A stretch of DNA of 56,451 bases from Nevskia sp. (GCA_019689635.1 JADGHB010000017.1:1-56451); one strand, 5' to 3'. Positions 25,493 through 33,884 are shown, counted from the stretch's first letter. Program-made: numbers and translations. Notes: generated from the sequence alone by a model not told the origin.

Positions 25493-26278
25493 TCAGCACG
25501 TCGGATTTTGCGCAGTGTATTCGCTGAACACGCCGAACACCGTGCGCCGCTGCACTGCCTGGAAGCCGGCCTGGCGCAGGGCGGCCAGGATGGTTTCCGG
25601 CGACACGCAGTGTTCGATGGTGTCCCAGTAGTAGCGCATGAGCTGCGCCGGGGCGCGTCCGCGGCCGCAGGTGCGGGTGGCCAGCGGCACCAGGCTGCGC
25701 AGGTAGAAACGCAGCGCCGCATGCCCCAGGGCGTTGCGCGGGCGAGTGATTTCCAGCAGCAGGAGACCGCCCCCCGCTCTGAGTACGCGGCGGAATTCGC
25801 GGAAAGTGGCGGCGAGATCGGCGACGTGGCGCAAGGCGTAGCCCATGGTCAGGCGGTCGAAACTGGCGTCGGCGAACGGCAGGCGCTCGGCCCAGCCTGG
25901 CACCGTGCGCCGCACCCCGCGGTCGCGCGCCCGCGCCAGCATGCCCTGGCTGGGATCGAGCGCCACCACCAGGCCGCCGTTGCCGACCAGCGGCTGCGCC
26001 AGCGCGGCGATCATGCCCGTGCCGCTACCCACGTCCAGCACGCGCTGGCCGGGTCCGACGCCGGCACGGCGCAAGGCCTCGCGCCGATAGCGCCGGCCGG
26101 AGCCGAAGCTCATCACGGCATTGATCCAGTCGTAGTCGCCCGCGGCCGCGTCGAACCACTGCCGCACCCTGCGGGTCCGTCCCGCCTCGTCGGAGTAGTA
26201 CTCGCGCAGCGGCGGATGGGGCGGCAGCGGTCCAGCGACGACGGGCGAGGGATCGTCAGTGGCGGGCGCGACCGGCAC
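25493..26278 (-). CDS. UbiE-like SAM-dependent methyltransferase of the APE cluster
   Basis: About 261 residues from GTG at 26278. Class I methyltransferase motifs: YDWINAVMSFGSGRRYRREA, motif I VLDVGSGTGMIAALA, motif II VALDPSQGML, post-II ERLPFADASFDRLTMGYALRHV and LLLLEITRP. These are the signatures of the UbiE/MenG group. In APE pathways methyltransferases modify the aryl head; the site here is unknown. An in-frame ATG at 26455 would add 59 residues, but their codons have many A/T third positions (AAT, GTT, ATT, TTA, TTT, TAT), unlike the rest of the gene, so I treat that stretch as promoter DNA. The methyltransferase domain itself is firm; the start is not. Confidence 0.8.
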   Translation of the reverse strand: MPVAPATDDPSPVVAGPLPPHPPLREYYSDEAGRTRRVRQWFDAAAGDYDWINAVMSFGSGRRYRREALRRAGVGPGQRVLDVGSGTGMIAALAQPLVGNGGLVVALDPSQGMLARARDRGVRRTVPGWAERLPFADASFDRLTMGYALRHVADLAATFREFRRVLRAGGGLLLLEITRPRNALGHAALRFYLRSLVPLATRTCGRGRAPAQLMRYYWDTIEHCVSPETILAALRQAGFQAVQRRTVFGVFSEYTAQNPTC

Positions 26279-26571
26279 CCGCAACGATCCCGAACGCTCG
26301 GCCGGGAAGGGCCGGGCAGGATGCTGCGGAGTGCGGCTCAGATGCGCCACGGGCGGCAGGGAATGAAACGTGCAAGTGGCATAAGGAATCGTGACGAGAT
26401 CGGCGCAGTGAAAACGGTGTGGCGGTAAAATGTCGGTCGAACGAACTTGATTCATGCCCCGCTTGCGCCGGCTCCCCCGAGCGGCGGCAGCGTCCCCGCA
26501 ACAATGCATTTTATATGAGAACGGCGCCGCAGAAAGGTGTACCGGCTCGCGGCTTGGGAGATACTGGACTC
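26279..26571. promoter_or_regulatory. Bidirectional promoter region of the APE cluster
   Basis: This 293-base gap between the divergent methyltransferase and chorismatase genes contains the lowest-GC DNA of the cluster (about 26380-26525). The plus strand has CATTTTATATGAG (about 26504-26517) as a candidate -10 region, 55-60 bases before the chorismatase ATG. The minus strand is rich in T tracts near 26400-26440 but has no clean -35/-10 pair. Both operons are probably driven from here. No regulator gene is adjacent. Confidence 0.55.
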
Positions 26572-27603
26572 ATGAAGCTGCCCGAAAGCCCCGCCACGCC
26601 CTGCGCGACCGCATGGCCGGATGCGCCGCCCCGCATCGAGCCGCTGCGACCCGCGGGGGCCGTGTCCTCGCTGGAAACGCTGTGCGCTTTCCGTTGCGCG
26701 CGCGCGGCCGCGGACGATCCCGCGGTGGCCGCGGTGCCGCTTCAGCCGCTGGCGGAGGACAACGGCGAACGCTGGCCCGCCAGCGGGACGGTGCGCAGCG
26801 GGGCCGACGCCGGTCTGCTGTGGCGTGAAGACGGCGAACGCCTGTGCCTGCAGATGCGGCTCGAGGAGGCGGCGCTGCAGCCGATGGCCGCCGCCGTGGA
26901 AGGCGCTTACCGCCGGGCGCTGGCCGCGGCGGCGGCACGCGGTTATCCGCATCTGTGGCGGATCTGGCATTACCTGGGCGAGATCAACGCAGGTGAAGGC
27001 GATAGCGAGCGCTATCGTCAGTTCTGCATCGGCCGCCACCGCGCGCTGGCCGGCGCGCCGGGCTTCGAGGCCCAGCTTCCCGCCGCCAGCGCCATCGGTA
27101 CCCGTGGCGGCGGTCTGTCCATGGTGATGCTCGCCGGACGCCGGCCCGGCATTCAGGTCGAGAACCCGCGCCAGGTCAGCGCCTTCCGTTATCCGCGCGC
27201 CTACGGTCCGCGCAGTCCGAGCTTCTCGCGCGCCGTGCTGCTGCCCTGGCGCGACGGCGCCCAGCTTCTGGTTTCCGGTACCGCCAGCATCGTCGGTCAC
27301 GCCACCGCGCATGCGGGCGATGCCCTCGCGCAGTTGCGCCAGACCGTCGACAATCTCGCGGCCTTGCGCGCCCAGGCCAGGCGCTTGCTCGGGGTGCCCT
27401 CCCTCGTCAGCGAGGGCAAGGATCCCTGGACCGTCGAATCGATGACGCTGTACCTGCGCCACGCGTCCGATTGGCCGGCGCTCGCCGCCGAGCTGCCGCG
27501 TCTGTTTCCCGCACAACGGCTGCAGATCTACCTGGGCGACATCTGTCGGCGCGAACTGTTGCTCGAGATCGAGGCGGTGTACCGCGCGAGCGCCGTGCCA
27601 TGA
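26572..27603 (+). CDS. XanB2-like chorismatase (3-/4-hydroxybenzoate synthase) of the APE cluster
   Basis: A 343-residue member of the chorismatase family (FkbO/Hyg5/XanB2). Diagnostic blocks are LWRIWHYLGEINAGEG, ERYRQFCIGRHRAL, AASAIGTRGGGLSM, ENPRQVSAFRYPRAYGPRSP with SFSRA, and LLVSGTASIVGHATAHAGD. XanB2 of Xanthomonas converts chorismate to 3- and 4-hydroxybenzoate, feeding xanthomonadin and ubiquinone. Here it heads the plus operon of the pigment cluster, so it most likely supplies the aryl starter. The regioselectivity (3- or 4-) cannot be read from sequence with confidence. The ATG at 26572 is chosen as the first sensible start after the promoter region; the stop overlaps the next ATG (ATGA). 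Confidence 0.9.
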   Translation: MKLPESPATPCATAWPDAPPRIEPLRPAGAVSSLETLCAFRCARAAADDPAVAAVPLQPLAEDNGERWPASGTVRSGADAGLLWREDGERLCLQMRLEEAALQPMAAAVEGAYRRALAAAAARGYPHLWRIWHYLGEINAGEGDSERYRQFCIGRHRALAGAPGFEAQLPAASAIGTRGGGLSMVMLAGRRPGIQVENPRQVSAFRYPRAYGPRSPSFSRAVLLPWRDGAQLLVSGTASIVGHATAHAGDALAQLRQTVDNLAALRAQARRLLGVPSLVSEGKDPWTVESMTLYLRHASDWPALAAELPRLFPAQRLQIYLGDICRRELLLEIEAVYRASAVP

Positions 27604-28415
27604 ATGGGCTGTGCGCTGCGCTCCGACTGTGGCGCGCGATGGCCAGCGGCTTCTGTTTCCTGGTGTTCGGCGTGGGCGCACTCGCGCTGTCGCTGACCGC
27701 GTTCCCGCTGCTGACGCTGACCGCGGCCGATCCGGCGACCGCGCGCGCCCGGGTGCAGCGCACGATCCACGGCGGCTGCGCGGTTTTCCTCGGCTTGATG
27801 CGCTTGCTGGGCCTGATCCGCTGGGAACTGCACGGCGGGCAGGCGCTCGCCGCGGGGCCGGGCCCGCAGGGGCGGCTGATCATCGCCAACCATCCCAGCC
27901 TGATCGACGCGGTGTTCCTGCTCGCCTGGCTGCCCCAGGCGGATTGCATCGTCAAGCAAGCCCTGCTCGAGAATCCCTTCCTGCGCCGCGCGGTGCGGTG
28001 CGCCGGCTACCTGGGCAACGCCGACCCCGACGCCCTGGTTGCCCAGTGCGCGGCGGCGCTGCGCTCGGGCCGCACGCTGATCGTGTTTCCCGAAGGCACG
28101 CGCTCGGTGCCCGGCCGCCCGCTGCGGCTGCAGCGCGGCGCCGCGCGCATCGCGCTGGCCGCCGGCGTCCCGATCCTGCCGGTGCAGATCCGCTGCGAGC
28201 CGCTGGTGCTGTCCAAGCGCATGAAGTGGTATCAGATGGGGGATCGTCCCGCGCACTTCCGTTTCGACGTCCTGACGCCGCTGCCGCCGCCCACGCGGCG
28301 CGCCGGCGAGTCCGAGGCGCTGGCCGCGCGCCGGCTGACGCGCACGTTCGAACGCCTGCTCGCGGCCGCGCCGCTCGCGCCGCCGGCCGCCGCTGCCGGT
28401 TACGCCCTGCCATGA
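27600..28415 (+). CDS. PlsC-type 1-acylglycerol-3-phosphate acyltransferase family protein
   Basis: A 271-residue acyltransferase with one or two N-terminal membrane helices (FCFLVFGVGALALSLTAF). Catalytic HX4D is in ANHPSLIDAVF (H98-D103), and the phosphate-binding motif is FPEGTRSVPGRP. Its likely job in the APE pathway is to acylate the glycerol or sugar-linked lipid anchor of the pigment; it is distinct from the LpxL-like enzyme of the other operon. The ATG overlaps the chorismatase stop by 4 bases. The next gene starts 121 bases later. Confidence 0.87.
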   Translation: MNGLCAALRLWRAMASGFCFLVFGVGALALSLTAFPLLTLTAADPATARARVQRTIHGGCAVFLGLMRLLGLIRWELHGGQALAAGPGPQGRLIIANHPSLIDAVFLLAWLPQADCIVKQALLENPFLRRAVRCAGYLGNADPDALVAQCAAALRSGRTLIVFPEGTRSVPGRPLRLQRGAARIALAAGVPILPVQIRCEPLVLSKRMKWYQMGDRPAHFRFDVLTPLPPPTRRAGESEALAARRLTRTFERLLAAAPLAPPAAAAGYALP

Positions 28416-28490
28416 GACGTCCTGTGTCATCGCCTTGCCGAGTCCGCGCGGTCTCATGGGCGCGCCGAGCTCGTGACGGATGCGGGCCAG

Positions 28491-28515
28491 GACCCCAATG
28501 CCACGCGTTGGGGTC
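28491..28515 (+). terminator. Hairpin inside the APE operon, upstream of the ACP gene
   Basis: GACCCCAA (28491-28498) and TTGGGGTC (28508-28515) are perfect complements with a 9-nt loop, followed by TTCC. It lies in the only sizeable gap (28416-28536) near the start of the plus operon, 21 bases before the ACP ATG. It could attenuate transcription, stabilise the downstream mRNA end after cleavage, or form a leader that sets ACP expression. A classical intrinsic terminator would need a longer T-run. Confidence 0.4.
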
Positions 28516-28536
28516 TTCCACGTTGCGCGTGCCGCG

Positions 28537-28821
28537 ATGAGCGCCGAGCCGCCCGCCGTGCCCTTGCCTGCGCTCACGCGCGAGGAAATCCTCGAACGGC
28601 TGCGCCGCATCCTCGTCGAGCAGTTCGAAGTCGAAGCGGCGCAGGTGAGGCTTGCGGCGCGCTTCCGCGAGGACCTCGACATCGACAGCATCGACGTGGT
28701 GGACCTGGTGCTGGAGCTGCGCAAGCTCACCGGCCTGGCGCTGGAGCCGCGGCAGTTCCGCGGCGTGGAGACGGTGGCCGAGGCGGTGGAGCTGGTGCAC
28801 GGTCTGCTTGTCGCCCGCTGA
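28537..28821 (+). CDS. Acyl carrier protein 2 of the APE cluster
   Basis: A 94-residue carrier protein. The phosphopantetheine site is Ser51 in REDLDIDSIDVVDLVLEL. Helix I is REEILERLRRILVEQF, and an acidic linker precedes the site. It has a Pro-rich N-terminal tail of about 13 residues (MSAEPPAVPLPAL). The ATG at 28537 is preferred to an ATG at 28480 whose 19 extra residues are basic, would read through the hairpin and do not resemble carrier proteins. Its stop overlaps the GT2 start (TGATG). Confidence 0.88.
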   Translation: MSAEPPAVPLPALTREEILERLRRILVEQFEVEAAQVRLAARFREDLDIDSIDVVDLVLELRKLTGLALEPRQFRGVETVAEAVELVHGLLVAR

Positions 28822-29585
28822 TGTTCCGCCCCTGCATCGTCATCCCCTATTACCGGCACGAACGCGCCATCGGTGCCCTGATCGAGCGCCTGCGCGGGTT
28901 CGGGCTGCCGTGCTTCCTCGTTGACGACGGCAGCGGGGGCGCCGCTGCCGCGGTGGTGCGCGAGCTGGCCGCGCGCGAAGCCGGCTGGCTGCGCCTGCAG
29001 GTCTTGCCCCGCAACCAGGGCAAGGGCGTGGCGGTGATGAGCGGTTGCGCGGCGGCGGCGGCGGAAGGCTACAGCCACGCACTCCAGATCGACGCCGACG
29101 GCCAGCACGCCACGGCGGATGTGCCGCGCCTGCTCGCGCTCGCCCGCGCCGCGCCCGCGGCGGTGGTTACCGGCGTGCCGGTGTACGACGCCTCCGCTCC
29201 GCGCGTGCGGATCTATGGGCGTTATCTCACCCACGCGCTGGTGTGGCTGCATACCCTGTCGTTCGAGATCCGCGATTCGATGTGCGGTTTCCGCGTCTAT
29301 CCGCTGGCGCCGCTGCTCGCGCTCGAGCGCGCGGGCGGCCTCGGCCGGCGCATGGATTTCGACACCGACGTCCTGGTGCGCTTGCACTGGACCGGCGTGC
29401 GCGTGATTTCCATGCCCACGCGCGTGACCTATCCCGCCGACGGCGTCTCGCACTTCGATTATCTCGCCGACAACGCGCGCATGGCGCGGCTGCATCTGCG
29501 CTTGTTCTTCGGCATGCTCGCCCGCCTGCCGCGCTGGGGCTGGCGCCGCTTGCGCGGCCTGCCGGCCCGGAGCGCCGTGGCGTGA
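28821..29585 (+). CDS. Family 2 glycosyltransferase of the APE cluster
   Basis: A 254-residue GT-A fold enzyme. Motifs are CIVIPYYRHE at the N-terminus, LVDDGSGG (first Asp pair), NQGKGVAVMSGC, LQIDADGQH (DxD for metal/nucleotide sugar), then DSMCGFRVYP and FDTDVLVRLHWTG. This is the DPM1-like group also found as the N-terminal half of ApeJ fusion proteins in other APE clusters. It probably attaches a sugar as part of the pigment's lipid anchor. The ATG starts on the last base of the ACP stop; the end overlaps the LolA-like gene. Confidence 0.88.
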   Translation: MFRPCIVIPYYRHERAIGALIERLRGFGLPCFLVDDGSGGAAAAVVRELAAREAGWLRLQVLPRNQGKGVAVMSGCAAAAAEGYSHALQIDADGQHATADVPRLLALARAAPAAVVTGVPVYDASAPRVRIYGRYLTHALVWLHTLSFEIRDSMCGFRVYPLAPLLALERAGGLGRRMDFDTDVLVRLHWTGVRVISMPTRVTYPADGVSHFDYLADNARMARLHLRLFFGMLARLPRWGWRRLRGLPARSAVA

Positions 29586-30229
29586 AACGCGCCGTTTTCC
29601 TGTTCCTGCTGATCGCCGGCACGGCGCGCGCGGACGCGCTGCCGGAAGTGTTCGCCCATCCGGCCAGCGTGGAGCAACTGCGCGCGTTGCTGGGGCCGGC
29701 GAGCCGCGCGCTGGCGCAGGCGGCCGCGGTGCGCGGCGAGTTCCGCAGCCGCAAGTTCCTGCACGAGCTGCCGCAGCCCTTGACTTCCTCCGGCGATTTC
29801 CTGGTCGCGCGCGGTTTAGGCCTGGTCTGGCACACGCGCGCGCCGTTCGATTCCGAGCTGACCCTGACCCCCAAGGCGCTGGTGCAACGCGACGCCGGCG
29901 GCGCGGCGCTGCGCATCGACGCCGCGCAACTGCCTGGCCTCGGCGCGGTGGTCCAGGTGTTCGACGCGCTCTTCGCCCTGGATCTCCAGCGCCTCGCCGC
30001 GCAATTCGAGCTCTACGGCGCGCGCCGGGACAAGGGCTGGACCTTGGGCCTCAAACCGCGCGCGGCGGCGATGGCGCAGCGCCTGAACGCGGTGGTGATC
30101 GAAGGCGTCACGCAACCGCAGCAGGTGGTGCTGTACGAAGCCGGAGGCGATCGCACCGAACTGGAATTCTCGGGTCAGACCCTGCTCGAGGCGCTGCCGC
30201 CGGACGCGCGCGCGCAACTCGCGCCATAG
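29582..30229 (+). CDS. LolA-like outer-membrane lipoprotein carrier of the APE cluster
   Basis: A 215-residue periplasmic protein with a signal peptide (VKRAVFLFLLIAGTARADA). The half-barrel LolA fold is suggested by VRGEFRSRKFLHELPQPLTS, GDFLVARGLGLVWHT and the final ELEFSGQTLL strand. In APE clusters this protein is thought to move the lipidated pigment or a partner across the periplasm. The start is GTG at 29582 in a GTGA overlap with the glycosyltransferase. The MMPL exporter gene follows 6 bases later. Confidence 0.83.
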   Translation: MKRAVFLFLLIAGTARADALPEVFAHPASVEQLRALLGPASRALAQAAAVRGEFRSRKFLHELPQPLTSSGDFLVARGLGLVWHTRAPFDSELTLTPKALVQRDAGGAALRIDAAQLPGLGAVVQVFDALFALDLQRLAAQFELYGARRDKGWTLGLKPRAAAMAQRLNAVVIEGVTQPQQVVLYEAGGDRTELEFSGQTLLEALPPDARAQLAP

Positions 30230-30235
30230 CCGCGG

Positions 30236-32629
30236 ATGAGCGCGCCGAAGGGTGTGCGGTTGCGCTACTGGCTGTGGAGCGCATTCGCGGCCGCGGTCTT
30301 GATCGCGTTCGCGGCCGGCGCACCGCGCTTGAAGCTGCAGACCGACATCCTCGCGCTGCTGCCGCCCGCCGCCGAGGACGCGGGCGAGGCGCGGGCGCTG
30401 GCGCGCTTCGCCGACCAGCTCGGGCGACAGAACGTGTTCCTGGTCGGCGCCGCGGATTTCGCGACGGCGCGCGCCGCCGCGCAAGGCTTCGCGCAGACGC
30501 TCGCCGCTTCGCCGGCGTTTGCCGGCGTGCAATGGCAGGTGCCGTCGGACTGGCTGCAGCGCGCGGCGGCGGCCTACGCGCCGTACCGCGCCGGCCTGCT
30601 GGCGCCGCAGACGCGCGCCTGGCTCGAAGCGGGCAACGACGCTGCGCTGCTCGCCCGCGCGCGCGCGGCCCTGTACACGCCCGCCGCCTTCCTGCGCGCG
30701 AGCGGCGCGGGCGACGATCCGCTCGACCTGTTCGGCGATTTCCTCGCCTCCGCGCTGCCGGCGCAGGGCGCGTTGACGCTGCGCCAGAACGTGCTGACGC
30801 TGCGCGCGCCGCCGCCGGACGGAAAGACTTACGTCCTGGTGCGCGCCCAGCTCGCCGACAACGCCTTTTCCACCGCGGAGGAGGATGCCGCCGCGCGCGA
30901 CCTGTCGGCGGCATACGCCGCGGCGCACCGCCGGGGGGCGACCGTCATCGGTTCGGGTCTGATCCTGCACGCGGTGGCCGCCGCGCAGCTCGCGCGCCAC
31001 GAGGTGAACCTGTTCGGCGGCGTGCAGCTCGCGGTGCTGAGCGCGCTGTTGCTGTGGGTGTTCCGTTCGCCGCGCATGCTGCTCGGCGCGGCGGCGACGC
31101 TGGCGCTGGGCGTGGCTGCGGCCCTGGTCGTGTGCCAGCGGGTGTTCGGCGAGGTGCACGTGCTGACGCTGGTGTTCTGCAGCAACCTCGCCGGCATCGC
31201 GGTGGACTACTCGATCTACTACGCCGCCGACCAGTTCCGCACGCCCGGCCGTTGGCGCGCCGAGTCCGCGCTGCCGCACCTCGGCGGCGCCATCGCCGTC
31301 AGCGGGGCGGTCGCGCTGCTCTCCTATGCCTTGCTGGCGTGGGCGCCGTTCCCCGGCTTGCGACAGATGGCGCTGTTCTGCTGCGTGGGACTGGCGCTGG
31401 CCTGCGCCAGCGTGCTGGCCTGGTTCCCGCGCTGGCTGCGCCCGGCCGGCGCGGCGCACGCCGAAACGCTCCATGCCGTGTTCGTGCGCCTGGCGGCATG
31501 CCGCGAACGTTGCGCCATGCGGCTGCCGCGCGCGCTGTGGCTGATCCTCGCCGTGGCGGTGGCGCTCGGTCTGGCGCGGCTGCGCTTCGTGGACGACGTC
31601 AGCGTGCTCCAGCCGCACTTGCCTGAACCGCTCGCCCAGGAAAAGCAGGTGCGCGCCCTGCTGGGCAGCGTGCCGGACAGCGCGTTCTTCCTGGTGCGCG
31701 GCGCGGACCCCGAGGCGGTGCTGGAGAACGAGGAGCGTCTGCGCGCCCGCCTGGACGCTTTGCAAGCGCGCGGCGCGCTCGCCGACTACCGTGCGCTGTC
31801 GCGCGGCCTGCCGTCGGAGAGGACCCAGGCGCGCGATCGCGCGCTGCTCGCCGCGCGGGTGTACGGCGCCGACGGACTGCTCGCGCGCTTCATGCGCGAG
31901 CTGGGCTTCCCGCCGGCGGCAATCGCGCAGCAACAGGCGGAGTTCGCGGCGCAAACCACGCCGCTGGCGCTCGACCGCTGGATCGACACGCCCGCCGCGG
32001 AGCCTTACCGAGCGCTGTGGCTCGGCGACATCGCGCGCACGCGCGGCCCGCCGCTGTACGCCAGCGTGGTGACGCTGACCGGCATCGCCGATGCGGCAGC
32101 GCTGCGCGCCGCGGCGCAGGGTTTCCCCGGCGTGCGCTACGTGGACCGCGTGGCCGAGGTGTCCGGCGTGCTGCACCGTTACCGCCGGATCGCGCTCGCC
32201 GTGGTCGCCGCCTCGGTGCCGGTGTCCTTGCTGCTGTTCGCCTGGCCTTACGGCTGGCGCAGCGCGTTCTCGCTGATGCTGGCGCCGACCGCGGCGCTGC
32301 TGGCGACGCTCGCGGTGCTGGGCTTAAGCGGCGTGACGCTGAGTTTTTTCAACGTCGTCGCGCTGCATCTGGTGCTGGGCCTGTCCATGGAATACTCGCT
32401 GCTGTTGCGATTGCCGCGGCTGAGCGGCCCGGCCAGCCTGCTCGCGGTGGTGTTGGCGGCGGGCCTGGCGCTGATCGCCTTCGGCTTGCTGGCGTTGAGC
32501 CGCACGCCGTTCATCCACGCCCTGGGATCGACGGTGGCCGTCGGCGTGGTGTGCGGCTTGGTCTTGGCCGCGGCGCTCGGTACGATGCCCACCGTCGGCT
32601 CGATAAGGGAGGGGGCGGGTGAACGCTGA
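30236..32629 (+). CDS. MMPL/RND-family exporter of the APE cluster
   Basis: A 797-residue inner-membrane transporter of the MMPL type: one N-terminal helix (YWLWSAFAAAVLIAFA), a periplasmic domain of about 200 residues, a five- to six-helix bundle (residues about 255-420), a second periplasmic domain, and a second bundle. The mid-membrane SNLAGIAVDYSIYYAADQFR carries the Asp of the proton relay (VDYSIYY), and FNVVALHLVLGLSMEYSLLL is its counterpart in the second half. It probably extracts or moves the aryl polyene lipid toward the periplasm. Its last 11 bases overlap the halogenase-like gene. Confidence 0.88.
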   Translation: MSAPKGVRLRYWLWSAFAAAVLIAFAAGAPRLKLQTDILALLPPAAEDAGEARALARFADQLGRQNVFLVGAADFATARAAAQGFAQTLAASPAFAGVQWQVPSDWLQRAAAAYAPYRAGLLAPQTRAWLEAGNDAALLARARAALYTPAAFLRASGAGDDPLDLFGDFLASALPAQGALTLRQNVLTLRAPPPDGKTYVLVRAQLADNAFSTAEEDAAARDLSAAYAAAHRRGATVIGSGLILHAVAAAQLARHEVNLFGGVQLAVLSALLLWVFRSPRMLLGAAATLALGVAAALVVCQRVFGEVHVLTLVFCSNLAGIAVDYSIYYAADQFRTPGRWRAESALPHLGGAIAVSGAVALLSYALLAWAPFPGLRQMALFCCVGLALACASVLAWFPRWLRPAGAAHAETLHAVFVRLAACRERCAMRLPRALWLILAVAVALGLARLRFVDDVSVLQPHLPEPLAQEKQVRALLGSVPDSAFFLVRGADPEAVLENEERLRARLDALQARGALADYRALSRGLPSERTQARDRALLAARVYGADGLLARFMRELGFPPAAIAQQQAEFAAQTTPLALDRWIDTPAAEPYRALWLGDIARTRGPPLYASVVTLTGIADAAALRAAAQGFPGVRYVDRVAEVSGVLHRYRRIALAVVAASVPVSLLLFAWPYGWRSAFSLMLAPTAALLATLAVLGLSGVTLSFFNVVALHLVLGLSMEYSLLLRLPRLSGPASLLAVVLAAGLALIAFGLLALSRTPFIHALGSTVAVGVVCGLVLAAALGTMPTVGSIREGAGER

Positions 32630-33884
32630 AACGCCGGTGGATGTGCTGGTGATCGGGGCGGGACCGGCCGGCGCGGCGGCGGCGGCTTTGTCGCGGCAGC
32701 GCGGGCTGTCGGTGCGCGTGCTGGAGAAAACGCGCTTTCCGCGCTTTTCCATCGGCGAGAGCCTGCTGCCACAGTGCCTGGGCTTGCTGCAGGAGGCGGG
32801 CATGCTGGCGGCGGTGGAGCGCTTCGGGTTCCAATACAAGGACGGCGCGCAAATCGCGCGCGGCAGCCGCAAGGTCGATTTCGTGTTCTCGCACAAGATC
32901 AGCGCCGGCCACGACTATGCCTACGAAGTGACGCGCGCGGACTTCGATCAGATCCTGATCGACGAAGCGCAACGCCAGGGCGCGGAAGTGCGCTACGAGC
33001 ACGAAATCACCGCCGCGGCCTTCGATGCGCAGGGCGCGACGCTCGCCGTGCGCGATGCCGCCGGCCGCGAAAGCCGCCACCGGGCGCGCTTCGTGTTCGA
33101 CGCCAGCGGCTTCGGCCGCATCCTGCCGCGTCTGCTCGGCCTGGACGTGCCGGCGGATTTCCCGGTGCGGTCTTCGTTGTTCATGCACGTGGAGGACCGC
33201 ATCGCCGAGGCGGACTTCGACCGCAACAAGATCCGCGTCGCCATCCATCCGCAGCACGAAGACGTGTGGTACTGGCTGATCCCGTTCTCCCAGGGGCGCG
33301 CCTCGGTCGGCGTGGTGGCGGAGGACGCTTTCCTGCAGCGCTACTCGGGGAACGCCACCGAACGCTGGCGCGCGCTGATCGACGAGGAGCCGGGGCTCAA
33401 GCGCATGCTGCGCCACGCCCGGCCGCTATGGCCGCAGGCGCGCGAGATTCGCGGCTATGCCAGCGCGGTGTCGCGCATGCACGGGCCGCACTACGCTCTG
33501 CTCGGCAACGCCGGCAAATTCCTCGACCCGGTGTTTTCCTCCGGCGTCACCATCGCGCTCAAATCCGCCTCGCTGGCGGTGCCGCTGGCGTGCCGCGAAC
33601 TGGGCGGCGAGACGGTGGATTGGGAGGCGGAGTTCACTCAGCCGCTGATGCTGGGCGTGGACACGTTCCAGGGCTATGTCGAAACCTGGTACGAGGGCGC
33701 GCTGCAGACCATCATGTTCAGCCCGCGCCGTCCGCAGCGCGTGTACGAGCTTTTGTGCAGCGTGCTCGCCGGCTACGCCTGGGATCCGGCCAACCCCTAC
33801 GTGGGCCAATCCGGCCGCCGCCTGCGCGCCCTGGCGCAGACCATCCGCGCTGAGGAAGCGGATGCCGCGCGGATTGCTCATTAG
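32619..33884 (+). CDS. Flavin-dependent halogenase-like monooxygenase of the APE cluster
   Basis: A 421-residue FAD enzyme. Dinucleotide motif GAGPAG (13-18), then RFPRFSIGESLLPQ as in halogenases. The Lys in GFQYKDGAQ (K74) is at the place of the conserved catalytic lysine of carrier-protein-type halogenases. WYWLIP (217-222) fits the WxWxIP signature, and FLDPVFSSG (301-309) fits the FxxPxxSxG motif. Xanthomonadins are brominated aryl polyenes, so halogenation of the ring or chain is a plausible role. Some APE clusters whose products are not halogenated have relatives, so an oxidase or reductase role remains possible. The start is GTG at 32619, overlapping the exporter. Confidence 0.83.
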   Translation: MNAETPVDVLVIGAGPAGAAAAALSRQRGLSVRVLEKTRFPRFSIGESLLPQCLGLLQEAGMLAAVERFGFQYKDGAQIARGSRKVDFVFSHKISAGHDYAYEVTRADFDQILIDEAQRQGAEVRYEHEITAAAFDAQGATLAVRDAAGRESRHRARFVFDASGFGRILPRLLGLDVPADFPVRSSLFMHVEDRIAEADFDRNKIRVAIHPQHEDVWYWLIPFSQGRASVGVVAEDAFLQRYSGNATERWRALIDEEPGLKRMLRHARPLWPQAREIRGYASAVSRMHGPHYALLGNAGKFLDPVFSSGVTIALKSASLAVPLACRELGGETVDWEAEFTQPLMLGVDTFQGYVETWYEGALQTIMFSPRRPQRVYELLCSVLAGYAWDPANPYVGQSGRRLRALAQTIRAEEADAARIAH

